From Geobacteraceae bacterium (lineage in GTDB: Bacteria; Desulfobacterota; Desulfuromonadia; Geobacterales; Geobacteraceae), in NCBI GenBank assembly GCA_009773645.1, contig WSYB01000016.1, forward strand, positions 1-64,000: 64,000 nt of DNA. Direction: 5' to 3'. Both the position numbers and the translations under genes were made by a program. Position 1 is the stretch's first letter; the number at the start of each line of letters is the position of its first letter. Shown here in pieces: positions 8,041 to 18,193 of this stretch. The notes below the pieces were generated by a model that was given only the letters and a program-made list of their open reading frames with translations, ran no database searches and had not been told where the DNA came from.

Positions 8041-8139
8041 TTCCTACTCCATGAGTGATTAATTAAAACCTCGCGAATCGTACACTATTTCGGCGCAAAC
8101 TGCAAGAATAGAGCCGCTGCCGGGGGTAAGAACCCTTGG

Positions 8140-8577
8140 TCAGAAGAATTTTTTTTCCTTCGTTTTAGTCCCCGTCATCACCACGACTGCCGTGATCAGA
8201 AACGCCACATCCCGTAGCAGTGCCGTCCAGGCCGAGGTCTTTTCCCCCCCCTGCCTGAAGCAACCGCAGTCGATGTCGAGCCCCCGGATAATAGTGGAGG
8301 CCAGGGCCGCCATGAAGACGATGTTGAGCGCAATTATCAGGGAAACCGCGGCCTTCACCCGATAGCCTGCGATCAGCAACAGGCCGCAGAGCGCCTCCAC
8401 CCACGGCAGGATCGACGCCACAAGGTAGTTGCCGAAGTAGGGGAGGATTTTGTACGCGGCCAAGCTTCCGGCGAATACGGTCGGCGCAGCAATCTTTGTG
8501 ATCCCCGCATAGAGGAAAACCCCGCCCAGCAAAAGTCGCAGGACAGTCGTCATCAGCTCTTTCGTGCCGTACCTCAC
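8140..8577 (-). CDS. MauE/DoxX-like redox-associated membrane protein
   Basis: 145 residues with four membrane helices and a DCGCF motif between helices three and four. This CxC pair is typical of the MauE-like branch of DoxX proteins, which assist cysteine oxidation or disulfide chemistry. I choose the GTG at 8577: it has GGAGGG five bases upstream and overlaps the stop of the rhodanese gene (GTGA), so the two are translated together. A later ATG at 8553 has a weaker site. The role in thiol or sulfur handling is inferred from the rhodanese partner. Confidence 0.78.
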   Translation of the reverse strand: MRYGTKELMTTVLRLLLGGVFLYAGITKIAAPTVFAGSLAAYKILPYFGNYLVASILPWVEALCGLLLIAGYRVKAAVSLIIALNIVFMAALASTIIRGLDIDCGCFRQGGEKTSAWTALLRDVAFLITAVVVMTGTKTKEKKFF

Positions 8578-9074
8578 GGCTTCCCTCCCTCCACCGGATA
8601 ACCTGCATCCTTCCATTCGGGATACCCTCCTTCAAAGACAAAGACGGTCCGGTAACCTGCCAGCAGCAGTTTTTTTCCCAAGTCCATGCTGTCGTGGCAG
8701 TCGTAGCCGTTGCAGTACACTACCAGGAGGGTTGTCTGCGGGACTTTGGCCTTGAATTGCGGAAGTTTCACCTCCGTCTCCCCCAGGGGAAGCGATAGTG
8801 CCCCTATAATATGGCTGGCGGCAAAGGCGGTCCCGTCCCTGGCATCAACGAAAACCGCCTCTTTTCTATCATAAAACTCCTTTACCTGCATGAGGCCGGC
8901 GGGGAGGGGAACTCCGCCCTGGGCAACCGGGGCGTTCCGGGTGGGAGAGGTAGCTGTCGCTTTTCCCGTCCAGGCGTTGTAGAGAAGCTGATGGTTCCAG
9001 GCAAATCCCAGAACGGCAGCCAGGAGGCAGATCAGGGCCATTTCGACGAGTAACGATTTGTTGAAGAGACGCAT
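8574..9074 (-). CDS. Membrane-anchored rhodanese-domain protein
   Basis: 166 residues. An N-terminal helix (about 8-26) anchors a single periplasm-facing rhodanese domain. The pattern VFVDARDGTAFAASHIIGALSLP is classic, and the active-site loop VVYCNGYDCHDS offers Cys as sulfur acceptor. Rhodaneses carry persulfide sulfur between donors and acceptors. It is translationally coupled to the MauE-like gene. Upstream lies copA, separated by about 100 bases with a GTAGGGGC-type palindrome. Confidence 0.85.
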   Translation of the reverse strand: MRLFNKSLLVEMALICLLAAVLGFAWNHQLLYNAWTGKATATSPTRNAPVAQGGVPLPAGLMQVKEFYDRKEAVFVDARDGTAFAASHIIGALSLPLGETEVKLPQFKAKVPQTTLLVVYCNGYDCHDSMDLGKKLLLAGYRTVFVFEGGYPEWKDAGYPVEGGKP

Positions 9075-9103
9075 GGCGCTTTCTCGCAGTTTTAAGGCTG
9101 TTT

Positions 9104-9162
9104 CCGTAGGGGCAGGTTCTGTGTCTGCCCCGTAAGGGCACCCGCAAGGGGTGCCCCTACGG
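9104..9162. repeat. GTAGGGGC-type interspersed palindrome
   Basis: CCGTAGGGGCA (9104-9114) and TGCCCCTACGG (9152-9162) form an outer inverted pair around a second GC-rich inverted pair. Related arms occur at 15033-15041, 29686-29744 and 32336-32409. Confidence 0.75.
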
Positions 9163-9174
9163 TTGTGCTTTATA

Positions 9175-11559
9175 TTACAACTTTTTCCCGATCTTTTTCA
9201 GCAGGAGCGAATTGGCCACCACCGACACCGATGAAAAAGCCATGGCCAGCCCGGCGAATTCGGGCTTGAGGGTGATGCCCAGCGGGTAGTAAAGGGCGCC
9301 GGCAGCGATGGGGATGCCGAGAACGTTGTAGAAGAGGGCCCAGAAGAGGTTCTGTTTGACCTTGGCCAGGGTGGCCTTCCCCAGTTTGATGGCACGCACC
9401 ACGTCCATCAGGTCGTCGCGCACCAGGACCACGTCGCCGGTCTCTTTGGCCACATCGGCGCCGCTGCCGATGGCGATGCCGACATCAGCCTGGGCCAGCG
9501 CCGGGGCATCGTTGATTCCGTCTCCCGCCATCCCGACATAGAGCCCTCTTTGCTGGTAATCCTTTACTACCTGCTGCTTCCGGTCGGGAAGAACTTCGGC
9601 CTCGAAGCCGTCCACCCCGGCCTGTCCGGCGATTACAGCCGCCACCTCCCGGTGGTCGCCGGTGATCATGAATACGGAGATCCCTACCTTCTTCAATTCT
9701 GCCACGGCCCGCGCCGAGTTCTCCTTGAGAAGGTCGGCAAGGGCGGCTATGCCCATGAGCCGCTCTCCTGCGGCGACGTAGATGAGTGATTTCCCCTCAC
9801 CGGCCAGTCGCGACGCTTCTTTTGCCAGGGAGGCGATGGATATCCCCGCCTCCTCCATGAGTCGGGCGTTCCCCGCCAGGACCCGCGCACCGTTGTAAGT
9901 ACAGGATATGCCGAATCCCCCTTTTTCCCGGTAATCGGTGACAGGTCCGGGCCTGATCCCTTTTGCCACGGCGCCGTGGACTGCAGCCTCGGCCAGAGGG
10001 TGTGAAGAGTGGGATTCGGCGGAGGCCAGGAGTTCGAGAAACCGTCCTTCATCGACTCCCGGAGCGGCGACCGTGTCGGTCAGCACCGGCTCCCCCTTCG
10101 TCAGGGTGCCGGTCTTGTCGAGGAGGAGCGCCTGGATCCGGGAGATGTTTTCCAGCACCGAACCGCGCTTGATGAGGATGCCGCGGCTTAGCCCCACCCC
10201 GCTTCCCACCATGATGGCGGTAGGTGTCGCAAGCCCCATGGCGCAGGGGCAGGCGATGACCACCACGGCAATGGCGAGCTTGAAGGCGAAGAGAAACTCC
10301 TGGTGCATCCCGAAATACCAGAGGGCGAAGGTGGCGGCCGAAAGAGCGACCACCACCGGCACGAATACGCCGGAAACCCGGTCGGCGAAGCGCTGGATCG
10401 GCGCCTTGTCCGCCTGGGCCTCCTGCACCATCCGGACGATCTGGGCCAGTAGGGATTCTTCTCCAATCCGGCTCGCCCGCACCGTGAGGAGGCCGCTCCT
10501 GTTGATGGTGGCGCCGGTAACGTCGTCCCCCACCCCCTTTTCCACCGGGAGCGACTCACCGGTCACCATGGACTCATCGACGCTTGAGCTCCCCGCTACC
10601 ACCTCGCCGTCCATGGGAACGGTCTCGCCGGGACGGACCAGCACCAGGTCCCCGACCTTGACCTGCGAGGCGGGGACCTCTTTTTCTTTCCCCTCAACGA
10701 GGAGCCGCGCCTTGTCCGCCTGGAGCCGGAGGAGCTTTTTCAGCGCCTCTCCCGCCCTGCCCCGAGCCCGCGCCTCCAGATACTTGCCGAGGCGGATGAA
10801 GGCGATGAGCATTGCCGAGGTTTCGAAGAAGACTTCGGCATGCCCGCCAAGGAGGCCGAAAAAGGCGAAGAGGGAATAGAAGTAGGCGGCCGAGGTGCCT
10901 AAGGCCACCAGCACGTCCATGTTGGCGCTCTTGTTTTTGAGGGCGTGATACGAGCCGGAGTAGAAGGTGAGCCCGGCCGAAAACTGTACTGCGGTGGCCA
11001 GCACGAGATTCATCCACCCGACCGCCGGGTTATGGTGCAGGGTCATTGTGGCCATGATCGGCAGGGAGGCGGCGAGGCTGAATATGAACCAGGTGCGCTG
11101 GGTCTTGAGCCGCGCCGAGTCCTCCTCGGTTTCCTCTTCCATCGGCTGGTAACCGGCATCGTTCACCAACGTGAAGATGTCGGCCTTGCCGATCCGGGCC
11201 GGGTCATACTTGACATAGACCGACTCCTGGGCCAGGTTGACCACCGCTACGGAAACGGCAGGGGAGGAGAGGAGTTTCTTCTCCAGGGTGGTTACGCAGG
11301 AGGCGCAATGGAGCCCTCGTACGCCGAAGCGGAGCTCGCCGGCGGAGGACAGGGCACGGATGCCGTAGCCGAGTTCCCTGACCCGCGCCTCAATCCGTGC
11401 ATGATCGATGCGCGATTCGTCGTACCTGACCGACAGTTCTTCCGTGGCAAAGTTGACCGAGGCCTTCTCTATCCCGTCGGCTTCCCCGACCCCCTTTTCG
11501 ATGCGGGCGGCGCAGTTTGCGCACGACATGCCGGTTATTTTAAAGCTCGTCTGCTTCAT
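9175..11559 (-). CDS. copA: Copper-translocating P1B-type ATPase
   Basis: 794 residues. Two N-terminal heavy-metal-binding domains carry GMSCANC (C13/C16) and GLHCASC (C85/C88). Then come eight membrane helices with the CPC metal site ([11 protein letters not shown]), an actuator domain (TGES), the phosphorylation motif DKTGTLT, the SSHPLAEA nucleotide loop and the [10 protein letters not shown] hinge. Together these define a Cu(I) exporter of the CopA class. It overlaps the 3' end of an AI-2E-family gene by 20 bases and is probably co-transcribed with it. No CopY- or CueR-like regulator is adjacent. Confidence 0.95.
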   Translation of the reverse strand: MKQTSFKITGMSCANCAARIEKGVGEADGIEKASVNFATEELSVRYDESRIDHARIEARVRELGYGIRALSSAGELRFGVRGLHCASCVTTLEKKLLSSPAVSVAVVNLAQESVYVKYDPARIGKADIFTLVNDAGYQPMEEETEEDSARLKTQRTWFIFSLAASLPIMATMTLHHNPAVGWMNLVLATAVQFSAGLTFYSGSYHALKNKSANMDVLVALGTSAAYFYSLFAFFGLLGGHAEVFFETSAMLIAFIRLGKYLEARARGRAGEALKKLLRLQADKARLLVEGKEKEVPASQVKVGDLVLVRPGETVPMDGEVVAGSSSVDESMVTGESLPVEKGVGDDVTGATINRSGLLTVRASRIGEESLLAQIVRMVQEAQADKAPIQRFADRVSGVFVPVVVALSAATFALWYFGMHQEFLFAFKLAIAVVVIACPCAMGLATPTAIMVGSGVGLSRGILIKRGSVLENISRIQALLLDKTGTLTKGEPVLTDTVAAPGVDEGRFLELLASAESHSSHPLAEAAVHGAVAKGIRPGPVTDYREKGGFGISCTYNGARVLAGNARLMEEAGISIASLAKEASRLAGEGKSLIYVAAGERLMGIAALADLLKENSARAVAELKKVGISVFMITGDHREVAAVIAGQAGVDGFEAEVLPDRKQQVVKDYQQRGLYVGMAGDGINDAPALAQADVGIAIGSGADVAKETGDVVLVRDDLMDVVRAIKLGKATLAKVKQNLFWALFYNVLGIPIAAGALYYPLGITLKPEFAGLAMAFSSVSVVANSLLLKKIGKKL

Positions 11560-12607
11560 TCCCTTCCCTTTGGGTCAGAGCCTCCCGTATTTCGTCGGCG
11601 CAGAGCTTCACGACCGCGGCAAAGGGAACCGCCAGAACGATCCCCCAGAACCCCATGAACTCCCCAAGGGCCATGACCGAAAATATCACCGCAAGGGGGT
11701 TGAGCCTCAGAGTTCCCCTCATGACGAGCGGTTTGATCAGGTTTCCTTCGATGACTATGTTGATCAGAAAATATACGGCGCAGACCTTGGGAATTATCAG
11801 GAGATCGCCGCTCTTGGCGTAACCGATAAATGCGGGAGGGATAACCGAGAAGACCGCTCCCGCAAAGGGGACTATCGTCGCGAAGCCGGCAAACATGCCG
11901 TTCAGGATCGGGAATTCGATGTCAAGGAGGGCAAGGGCTGCCGAGCAGAGAATCCCGACGATGGTGCAGTCGAGGATCATCGCGAGGATGAACCGCTCAA
12001 GGGTCCTGTTGATCCGCCATCCCAGTTCCTTCAGGGCGTCTCTGAGGGGGGCGGGGGAGATTTTCATGAGGATATCCTTGAATTCCTCTTTGTAATAGAG
12101 CATGAAAAAGACGAGGATCGGGGCGAGTGTCAGGTCGAAGAGGGCGAACAGCATCCCCTTTATCCGTTCGTACCCCTTGCCGGAGACCTCGGCGACGAGT
12201 TTGTTCATGGATTCCTGGGTCTTCGCCATGATCCATGCCAGGTCTTCGGCGCTGTAGTAAGGGAGAAGTTCCTGTTTCCAGGCATCGAGGGCTCCCTTTA
12301 TGCTCTGGACGTAGTGGGGGAGTGACGAGACGAGGGCGTCCATCTGGTGCCCCACATAGGGGATCAGGACAAACGACGCGATCATGGCGCCTAAGGCGAG
12401 TATGCCGTAGAGGAAGGTGATGGAAAGTGCCCGGGAGAACCCTCTCTTTTCAAGGTATTTGAGGGGGGGATTGAGAAGGTAAGCCAGGGCCAGGGAGGTG
12501 AGGAGGGCAGAGAAGGTATGGCGCAGGAAGTAGCTGGAAAATATTGCGACGGCAAATAACGCCATCAGAAAGTGGTACATCCTCGCCCTGGAATGTCCGG
12601 GTTCCAT
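11540..12607 (-). CDS. AI-2E family (PerM-like) permease, copy 1
   Basis: 355 residues with the AI-2E/PerM layout: an N-terminal pair of helices, a soluble stretch, then five C-terminal helices including [19 protein letters not shown] and [21 protein letters not shown]. Members export signals or small solutes or act as cation antiporters; the substrate here is unknown. The start at 12607 overlaps the stop of the upstream paralogue as TAATG, and its own end overlaps copA by 20 bases. The pair probably arose by tandem duplication. Confidence 0.88.
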   Translation of the reverse strand: MEPGHSRARMYHFLMALFAVAIFSSYFLRHTFSALLTSLALAYLLNPPLKYLEKRGFSRALSITFLYGILALGAMIASFVLIPYVGHQMDALVSSLPHYVQSIKGALDAWKQELLPYYSAEDLAWIMAKTQESMNKLVAEVSGKGYERIKGMLFALFDLTLAPILVFFMLYYKEEFKDILMKISPAPLRDALKELGWRINRTLERFILAMILDCTIVGILCSAALALLDIEFPILNGMFAGFATIVPFAGAVFSVIPPAFIGYAKSGDLLIIPKVCAVYFLINIVIEGNLIKPLVMRGTLRLNPLAVIFSVMALGEFMGFWGIVLAVPFAAVVKLCADEIREALTQREGNEADEL

Positions 12608-13656
12608 TATCGGGCCTTCCCGGCAAAGTCGCCGCGGTGGAGATGCTCCAGGAATATCATGACTGCGGCAGCTATGGGGATGGCGAGGAGAATGCCCCAA
12701 AAACCCATCAGTTCGCCAAAAGCCATGACAAAGATGATGGTAATGAGGGGGTTTAAGTCCATCGCCTCTTTAAACACGAGTGGTTTGATAACGTATCCTT
12801 CGACGAAATAGATAACCGAGAAGGCGGCGATGACCTTGATCAATGCGATGCCGCTCTGGAACTTGACATAGGCGAAGAAGAGCGCCGGCAGCATGGCCAG
12901 GATGACGCCTATGAAGGGGAGAATCGAAGCAAGTCCGGCAAAAATGCCGTTTAAGACAGCATAGTCGATGTCCAGATAAAAAAGGGCGCCCGTGGAGAGA
13001 ACCGCCACTATGGCCGAAACGATGAGCTGCCCCCGGATGTAACCGCCGACGCTTTTGTTTATCTCCCGCCCCAGTTCCACAATCCTTTCCCGGCGCCCTT
13101 CGGGAAGCCAGGCCGCGATACCGTCCTTTATATCCTTTTTGTAGAAGAGCATGAAAAATACCAGAATGGGAGCAAGAATAAGGTTGAACAGGTTGAAGAC
13201 CACGCTGGCGGCTGCCGCGTAAACCCCGGCGCCGACCCTGCCCAAGAGCTTGTCCATCTGACCGGTAATCGTCTCGAACAACCAGCGCCATTCATCGTTG
13301 ACATAGGCCGGCGCCGTGCGCAGTTTCCACGACAGGGCCAGATCTTTCCCCTTTTGCAGATAGACCGGCAGCCCATGAATAAACGCTTCCCAGCGGAGAT
13401 TCAGAAAGGGGACGAAGAAGGCCAGGAAAAAGAACGCAAAGACGGCGAGGAATGAGTAGAGAATGATTAGGCCGTAGATGCGGCGGATCTTGCGCCTCTC
13501 CAGAAAGACCAGGAAGGGGTCCAGGAGATAGGCGAGCACAAAGGAGAGAAGAAAGCAGGAAACCGTGTGCTGCAAGGCGTAACCGGCGGCCAAAACGGCG
13601 GCCGTCAACAGCAGGGCTGGAACGAGTCTGTTTGAAGCCGGTTGATGTGGTGCCAT
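12607..13656 (-). CDS. AI-2E family (PerM-like) permease, copy 2
   Basis: A 349-residue paralogue of the next gene downstream, sharing the motifs YLLDPFL.FLERR, ILVFFMLFYKKDIKD, GIFAGLASILPFIGV and LNPLITIIFVMAFGELMGFWG. I start at 13656, where AGAGGAACTC precedes ATG; an in-frame start 13 codons earlier lacks a good site. It heads the paralogue-paralogue-copA string, in which every junction overlaps. The function of the pair beside a copper pump is unknown. Confidence 0.88.
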   Translation of the reverse strand: MAPHQPASNRLVPALLLTAAVLAAGYALQHTVSCFLLSFVLAYLLDPFLVFLERRKIRRIYGLIILYSFLAVFAFFFLAFFVPFLNLRWEAFIHGLPVYLQKGKDLALSWKLRTAPAYVNDEWRWLFETITGQMDKLLGRVGAGVYAAAASVVFNLFNLILAPILVFFMLFYKKDIKDGIAAWLPEGRRERIVELGREINKSVGGYIRGQLIVSAIVAVLSTGALFYLDIDYAVLNGIFAGLASILPFIGVILAMLPALFFAYVKFQSGIALIKVIAAFSVIYFVEGYVIKPLVFKEAMDLNPLITIIFVMAFGELMGFWGILLAIPIAAAVMIFLEHLHRGDFAGKAR

Positions 13657-13737
13657 GAGTTCCTCTAGGGCCGGGCCTGCACGGTGCGTGTCCAAAGTGG
13701 TCTATCGTTAAGTGGTTGAATAGTTGACTCGACAGGT

Positions 13738-14175
13738 TTAATACGTTTCGCCTGCAGGGAAAATGTCATGCTCTTCCAGCCAGCGCCGTATCCGGTCGGC
13801 GGTCATATCTTCCTTCAGGGCCGTCAGTCTCTCCATTTCATCCGGATAGAACGACAGAATTTCATCCAGCCGGCCGTACGGGCGCTTCCCCGTAAAAGAC
13901 TTTTCGAGCATGTTTTTCAGTTTGCTGTTCGTCACCCCTTTGATAAACTCGTGGAGCAGAAGCCTTTCCTGCTCATAATCAAATCCGGGGATCTGAATAA
14001 ACTGGTCGCTGTTGGCATTCACCTCTTCCCAGAACTCTTCGTCCTCGTAGTCGTCCGGGACAAAAAAAATCTCGCCCGTTAACCTGTCCAGAAAGTAAAC
14101 AATATCCGGGTCGGCGTTCTCAAAGGCATCTATGAGGTCGTCCCAGACTATCTCCATGTCCCGCATTACACCCAT
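13738..14175 (-). CDS. UPF0158 family protein
   Basis: A 145-residue acidic, soluble protein. It has the UPF0158 pattern: an N-terminal DIVYFLDRLTGEIFFVPDD strand pair, a central Y.....LL.EFI...T...LKN.L..S..G..PYGR.DE.L, and a C-terminal WLEEHDI. Members are widespread and uncharacterised. The ATG at 14175 has AAGGGG upstream. It is divergent from lpxH across a gap rich in TTTACC repeats. Confidence 0.75.
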   Translation of the reverse strand: MGVMRDMEIVWDDLIDAFENADPDIVYFLDRLTGEIFFVPDDYEDEEFWEEVNANSDQFIQIPGFDYEQERLLLHEFIKGVTNSKLKNMLEKSFTGKRPYGRLDEILSFYPDEMERLTALKEDMTADRIRRWLEEHDIFPAGETY

Positions 14176-14190
14176 CAAAAACCCCTTAAG

Positions 14191-14274
14191 ACAGGTTAGA
14201 GGTAGAGAAAAAGCGGATTATCTTTACCTTTACCTCTACCTTTACCTGTTTCTCATTGCCTTTACCTTTACCTG
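14191..14274. repeat. TTTACC hexamer array
   Basis: In the gap between the UPF0158 gene and lpxH, the 6-base unit TTTACC recurs six times or so in two blocks, with variants CTCTACC and ATTGCC. GGTTAGAGGTAGAG at the left end is complementary to part of the array, so a hairpin is possible. It lies where the lpxH promoter and leader should be. Confidence 0.75.
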
Positions 14275-14295
14275 ATTTTCATATATAGTGCCGCT

Positions 14296-15018
14296 ATGCG
14301 CAAGGTATTTATCGCCGATGCCCACCTGAGAAACCCAGGGGATGAGAACTACCGTATCCTGCTCGACTTTCTGGCCGGCTTGGAAGGGAGCACGGACACC
14401 CTCTTCATCCTGGGGGACCTTTTCGAATTCTGGATAGGGTATCGCAACGTCCCCTTTCACCACTATATCCCCGTGCTGGACCAGCTCCGGCGTCTCCGGG
14501 AACATGGTGTGGATATCGTTTATTTTGAAGGAAACCACGACTTTCACATGGGCCCTTTTTTTGAAGAGACCCTGCAGGCGCGGGTGTTTAGCGGGCCGGC
14601 AATTTTCAGCCTGGATGGGAAGCAGGTTTATCTCTGCCATGGCGACCAGATGAACCGCAAAGATCACACTTACCGGCTGCTGCGGTTCATGCTGCACAGC
14701 CCGCTCACCAGAGCTCTTACTCTCATCGTACCTCCCGCGGTCGCCTCGTTGATTGCAGTCTGGATGGGGGGGAAGAGCAGGAAGAGCCACAAGGAACGGC
14801 GGGTCAAGTGGGATTATATGAAAATCGTGAAAGATTTCGCCGCCGCCCGGTTTGCAGCCGGATGTGATGTGGTCGTTACCGGCCATTTCCATATCCCGTT
14901 TATCGAGAGGTCGGGCGAAGGCCCGAAGCGGGTCCTCCTCTCACTCGGGGACTGGATCACCCATTTCTCTTACGGAGAGTGGGTTGACGGGGAAATCTCG
15001 TTAAAAACGTACCGGTAA
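14296..15018 (+). CDS. lpxH: UDP-2,3-diacylglucosamine diphosphatase (LpxH-type)
   Basis: A 240-residue calcineurin-like metallophosphoesterase. All five metal-site blocks are visible: DAH (8-10), GDLFEFW (D41), GNHDFH, CHGDQMN and GHFHIP. Length and the W..I in GDLFEFWIG fit LpxH, which hydrolyses UDP-2,3-diacylglucosamine to lipid X and UMP in lipid A synthesis. A C-terminal amphipathic insert (LTLIVPPAVASLIAVWMGGK) could dock on the membrane. No clear ribosome site is seen before the ATG, and the leader is full of repeats. Confidence 0.88.
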   Translation: MRKVFIADAHLRNPGDENYRILLDFLAGLEGSTDTLFILGDLFEFWIGYRNVPFHHYIPVLDQLRRLREHGVDIVYFEGNHDFHMGPFFEETLQARVFSGPAIFSLDGKQVYLCHGDQMNRKDHTYRLLRFMLHSPLTRALTLIVPPAVASLIAVWMGGKSRKSHKERRVKWDYMKIVKDFAAARFAAGCDVVVTGHFHIPFIERSGEGPKRVLLSLGDWITHFSYGEWVDGEISLKTYR

Positions 15019-15042
15019 AACGGCAGACACACGGGTTTGCCC

Positions 15043-15270
15043 CTACATATCGAACAAGCGTAAATACTTCTCCACCCGTTCCCCCATGGTCGGCGCGGCT
15101 ATGCTCAGGCATATTTCATCCGGGCGGTAGCCCCGGCAGACGGCAGGTCTCTCATCATAGATGGCGCACTGCATGGTGTCCGTAAGATGGGCGCATCGAA
15201 CCCCCAGCGGCTTTCCCATGGCCGTAATGTCCGGCGCCGTGCAGCATGTGCCGCATCTCAGGCATTCCAT
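15043..15270 (-). CDS. YkgJ-type cysteine-cluster protein
   Basis: A 75-residue protein with the CxBP/YkgJ pattern CLRCGTCCTAPDI...C.HL......C.IYDERPAVCRGY. Family members are thought to bind a metal or Fe-S centre through these cysteines; the reaction is unknown. At 75 residues it is shorter than typical members and looks complete, with a conserved start. GGAAAGG precedes the GTG-ATG pair, and upstream lies a CCCGATC heptamer array. Confidence 0.75.
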   Translation of the reverse strand: MECLRCGTCCTAPDITAMGKPLGVRCAHLTDTMQCAIYDERPAVCRGYRPDEICLSIAAPTMGERVEKYLRLFDM

Positions 15271-15282
15271 CACAATGCCTTT

Positions 15283-15306
15283 CCCGATCCCCGATCCCCG
15301 ATCCCG
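15283..15306. repeat. CCCGATC heptamer array
   Basis: Three perfect tandem copies of CCCGATC plus CCG fill most of the 38-base gap between the cysteine-cluster gene and the transpeptidase gene. It belongs to the class of locus-specific heptamer arrays found throughout the window. Confidence 0.8.
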
Positions 15307-15308
15307 CC

Positions 15309-16655
15309 TTATTTAAAGAACGCCTCCAGCGCCTGTTCTCCCACCAAAGTCGCTTTGATGCGCCATTTGTCCTGATTGATTACCAGGGCTGCCAGGGCTA
15401 TCTGTGGATCATTTGCCGGGGCGTAAGCGGCAAACCAGCTGTAGTGGCCGGCCGGGTCCTTCCCGTCTATGGAGCCGGTTTTGGCGGCGATGCTTATCGA
15501 AGCCAGCTTGGGTCTGCCGCGGCGGTCATGAAACACCTTCCTGGAAGTGCCCGAGCTTACGGTGGTTGTCAACATCCTGGCTAGCTGGCCGGCGGTTTCC
15601 GGAGAAACCAGGCGTCGCACCGGTTGGGGATTATCCGTAAACACCGTTTCACCCTTGACGTTTATTATCTCCTGAGCCAGCACCGGCTGCATCATGACGC
15701 CGCTATTGGCGATGGCCGCCATGATGGAGGCGGCATGAAGGGGAGATATTTTTACTTCGCGGCAAAGACCGGCTCCCATCAACTTCAACTCGGTGTCGTT
15801 CTGGGGCGTTACAGCCCTGCTCGGTGTTGTTGGGGAACCGGGAAAAAGGATTTGGTTGAAGCCGAACCGTTCCACACAGGAGACGATGGGATCTCTGCCG
15901 ACCACGTCACTGGCAAGCCGGCCGAAAACAGGATTTACCGATTTTCCCATGGCGGTGGAAAGCGCCATCTGCTGGTTACGGCCTCGCGGATTTACGTCCC
16001 AGTATCGCGGATTTTCCGAAGTGAGTCTTCCCCTGAAGGCAAATACCGTGTCGGGGGTAACCTTGTTCTGTTCAAGGGCTGCTGCCGCCGTGATAATCTT
16101 GAAGAGCGAAGCCATGGGATACAGATTATAAAAAGAGCGCTGCTCCCAGGACGGATCCATGGAAGAGTGTCCGGCCATGGCCAGTATTCTGCCGGTTTTC
16201 GGCTCAATGGCAATGAAGACTCCATACGGAACCTTGTAATCCTCCATGACCTTTGTTACCCGCTGCTGCAGTTCCTTGTCAATTGCATAGACGATGGTTC
16301 CCCCGTCCGGCAGGGGAGCCGTGAGGCGGTTTCCGTCAAATCGGGATGCATGCAGGGACTGGGCCGCCAATTGGAAAGACTGGCCGGTATCGAGCTCACT
16401 GTAAGGTTTTATCTCTTTTGCCGGCTGCGAAGCGTTCTTGTTGACACTGGATATGGCATTTTTGGCGGATATGAGGAGGTTGAAAATCGGGTACAGGGCC
16501 AATACCGTGGCCAGAATGGGGAGGATGAGCCGCAAGCGGCTTCGGGTCGGTTTTGACTCGATGAGGTCTTTGTAGGCATTCAGGGAGGAATGCCTACGCC
16601 CCGTCAAGAATTTAAAACGCTGCTTTTTAGTTGTGATGTGTTTGATATCCCGCAT
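15309..16655 (-). CDS. Penicillin-binding transpeptidase domain protein
   Basis: 448 residues. A basic cytoplasmic tail and one membrane helix (about 42-62) lead to a single transpeptidase domain. The active-site SxxK is SLFK (S183, K186), followed by the SxN motif in GKSVNP and the KTG triad in AAKTGS. It lacks the long PBP dimer or transglycosylase region of class A and most class B enzymes, so it is a short, membrane-anchored D,D-transpeptidase-like protein. The start at 16655 has only a weak ribosome site. It stands alone between unrelated genes; whether it cross-links wall or acts as a sensor is open. Confidence 0.82.
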   Translation of the reverse strand: MRDIKHITTKKQRFKFLTGRRHSSLNAYKDLIESKPTRSRLRLILPILATVLALYPIFNLLISAKNAISSVNKNASQPAKEIKPYSELDTGQSFQLAAQSLHASRFDGNRLTAPLPDGGTIVYAIDKELQQRVTKVMEDYKVPYGVFIAIEPKTGRILAMAGHSSMDPSWEQRSFYNLYPMASLFKIITAAAALEQNKVTPDTVFAFRGRLTSENPRYWDVNPRGRNQQMALSTAMGKSVNPVFGRLASDVVGRDPIVSCVERFGFNQILFPGSPTTPSRAVTPQNDTELKLMGAGLCREVKISPLHAASIMAAIANSGVMMQPVLAQEIINVKGETVFTDNPQPVRRLVSPETAGQLARMLTTTVSSGTSRKVFHDRRGRPKLASISIAAKTGSIDGKDPAGHYSWFAAYAPANDPQIALAALVINQDKWRIKATLVGEQALEAFFK

Positions 16656-16831
16656 GGCCTGTTATCTTTATGATCCCGGTTCGCCTGTGAATATACATCC
16701 CTGTGAACCTCATCGTCGCATGTTGGTTCAAGCTTGAATGCAAGCCGGAATAGGAAGCATTTTTCGGCCAATATATGCTAATCGCCGCTCTTTGTCAACG
16801 CCGGGACCGGCGGGAAAAGGATAAAGCGAAA

Positions 16832-18193
16832 CTAATTGCCGCTGTCGCCGGAGCCGGCCTCGGCGGGGGAGGATTTGACCACAAGGTCTTTCAACGTCAT
16901 GCCGCCCAGGGCCGATGCTCCACAGTCATCAAGCCGTCCCAGCAGTTCCTGCAACACCTCCTCCCCCCTGGTGATCTTTGTGATCTTGCAGCTGCCGCCG
17001 TAATTTTTCAAGGTTGCAAGCACATCCTTAATGAAAACATGCTCCAGCTCACGGGCCGGCTGATACGTCGGGTTTTCTCCGGCGGTTTCCACCACGTAGC
17101 CGGCATCGGCCAGTTGCTCAAGGAGTTCCCGCACCATGCGTACCGGGACATCCAGTTCAGCGGCCAGCCGTTCCGAATCCCATGCCGGTCGTTCATAAAA
17201 AAAGGCTTCGCCTATTTCCAGCAGAATGGCCAGCGTCAGCAGCTCTTTTGCGCCATGGCTGATGGAAGGGCTGCGCACTTCGCGCCGAAAGGTCCTTATA
17301 TTCTGGTGGGCGTAGACCACTTCCACACCGAACAGCACAACGAGCCAGCTGGTATAGATCCAGACCATGAAGATGGGGAGTACCGACAGGGTTCCATAGA
17401 TGGCGTTATATTTGCTGACCCCCACCTGGAAATGGATATAGCCCCACTGGGCGGCCTGCCAGGCGGTTCCGGCCAGAATGCCGCCGATCAGCGCCGATTT
17501 GAACCTGACCTTGGTGTTGGGGATGAAAATGTAGAGAAAAACCAGGGCCACCCAGATACTCAGATAGGGAACCAACCGGAACAGGAACAGCAGCAGATCA
17601 CCGAGATAGGAAGTTTTCATGATCCATTGCGTCAGGGCCTGGCTTTGCAGGCTGGTGGTTATGCTGATGGCGGCCAGGATAAGAATGGGGGCGCTGACCG
17701 CGACACTGAGGTAATCGCTGAACTTGCGGTAGAGTGAGCGGGTCTCTCTTACCCCCCAGATGGCGTTGAAGGCTTCCTCGATATTGTCGAGAAGGGTTAT
17801 GACCGTGACAATGAGGGCGACCAGGCCGATGGCCCCCAACGAAGCCATGTTGGTGTTGTTTATGTAGGAAATTACATTGTCGACGATCTCCTGGGAGCCG
17901 GCCGCCATCTGCTCCAGAATGAGCGGCTCGATCCTGTTGTGCACTCCCAGCCCTTTCAGCACGGCAAAGGTGATGGCAAAAAAGGGCACAAGCGACAGGA
18001 TTGAGGTGAAGGAGAGGGCAGAGGCGCGCAGCAGGCACTGGTCATCCCAGAAATCCTTCACGACCAGCGCCATGATCTGGAGATACTTAACCCCGTAGCG
18101 CCTGACGCCGCGGTAAGACTCCGGTTCCATCTCCCAGAGGGTGGTGGAGAAGAATTCGACAAGGCTCCTTTTTTTGATGTCCCCGTTGGTCAT
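16832..18193 (-). CDS. YihY/BrkB-family membrane protein with winged-helix tail
   Basis: 453 residues. Six membrane helices follow the YihY (BrkB-like, UPF0761) order, with A.ALSFTSILSLVPFFA, N..WGV, and GGILAGTAWQAAQWGYIHFQ...YNAIYGTLSVLPIFMVWIY. After residue 300 comes a soluble tail (REVRSPSISHGAKELLTLAILLEI...) that looks like a winged-helix domain. These proteins were once named RNase BN, an error; the true role is unknown. A clean start MTNGDIKKR is preceded by a gap containing a GGCGCAT hairpin. Confidence 0.85.
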   Translation of the reverse strand: MTNGDIKKRSLVEFFSTTLWEMEPESYRGVRRYGVKYLQIMALVVKDFWDDQCLLRASALSFTSILSLVPFFAITFAVLKGLGVHNRIEPLILEQMAAGSQEIVDNVISYINNTNMASLGAIGLVALIVTVITLLDNIEEAFNAIWGVRETRSLYRKFSDYLSVAVSAPILILAAISITTSLQSQALTQWIMKTSYLGDLLLFLFRLVPYLSIWVALVFLYIFIPNTKVRFKSALIGGILAGTAWQAAQWGYIHFQVGVSKYNAIYGTLSVLPIFMVWIYTSWLVVLFGVEVVYAHQNIRTFRREVRSPSISHGAKELLTLAILLEIGEAFFYERPAWDSERLAAELDVPVRMVRELLEQLADAGYVVETAGENPTYQPARELEHVFIKDVLATLKNYGGSCKITKITRGEEVLQELLGRLDDCGASALGGMTLKDLVVKSSPAEAGSGDSGN

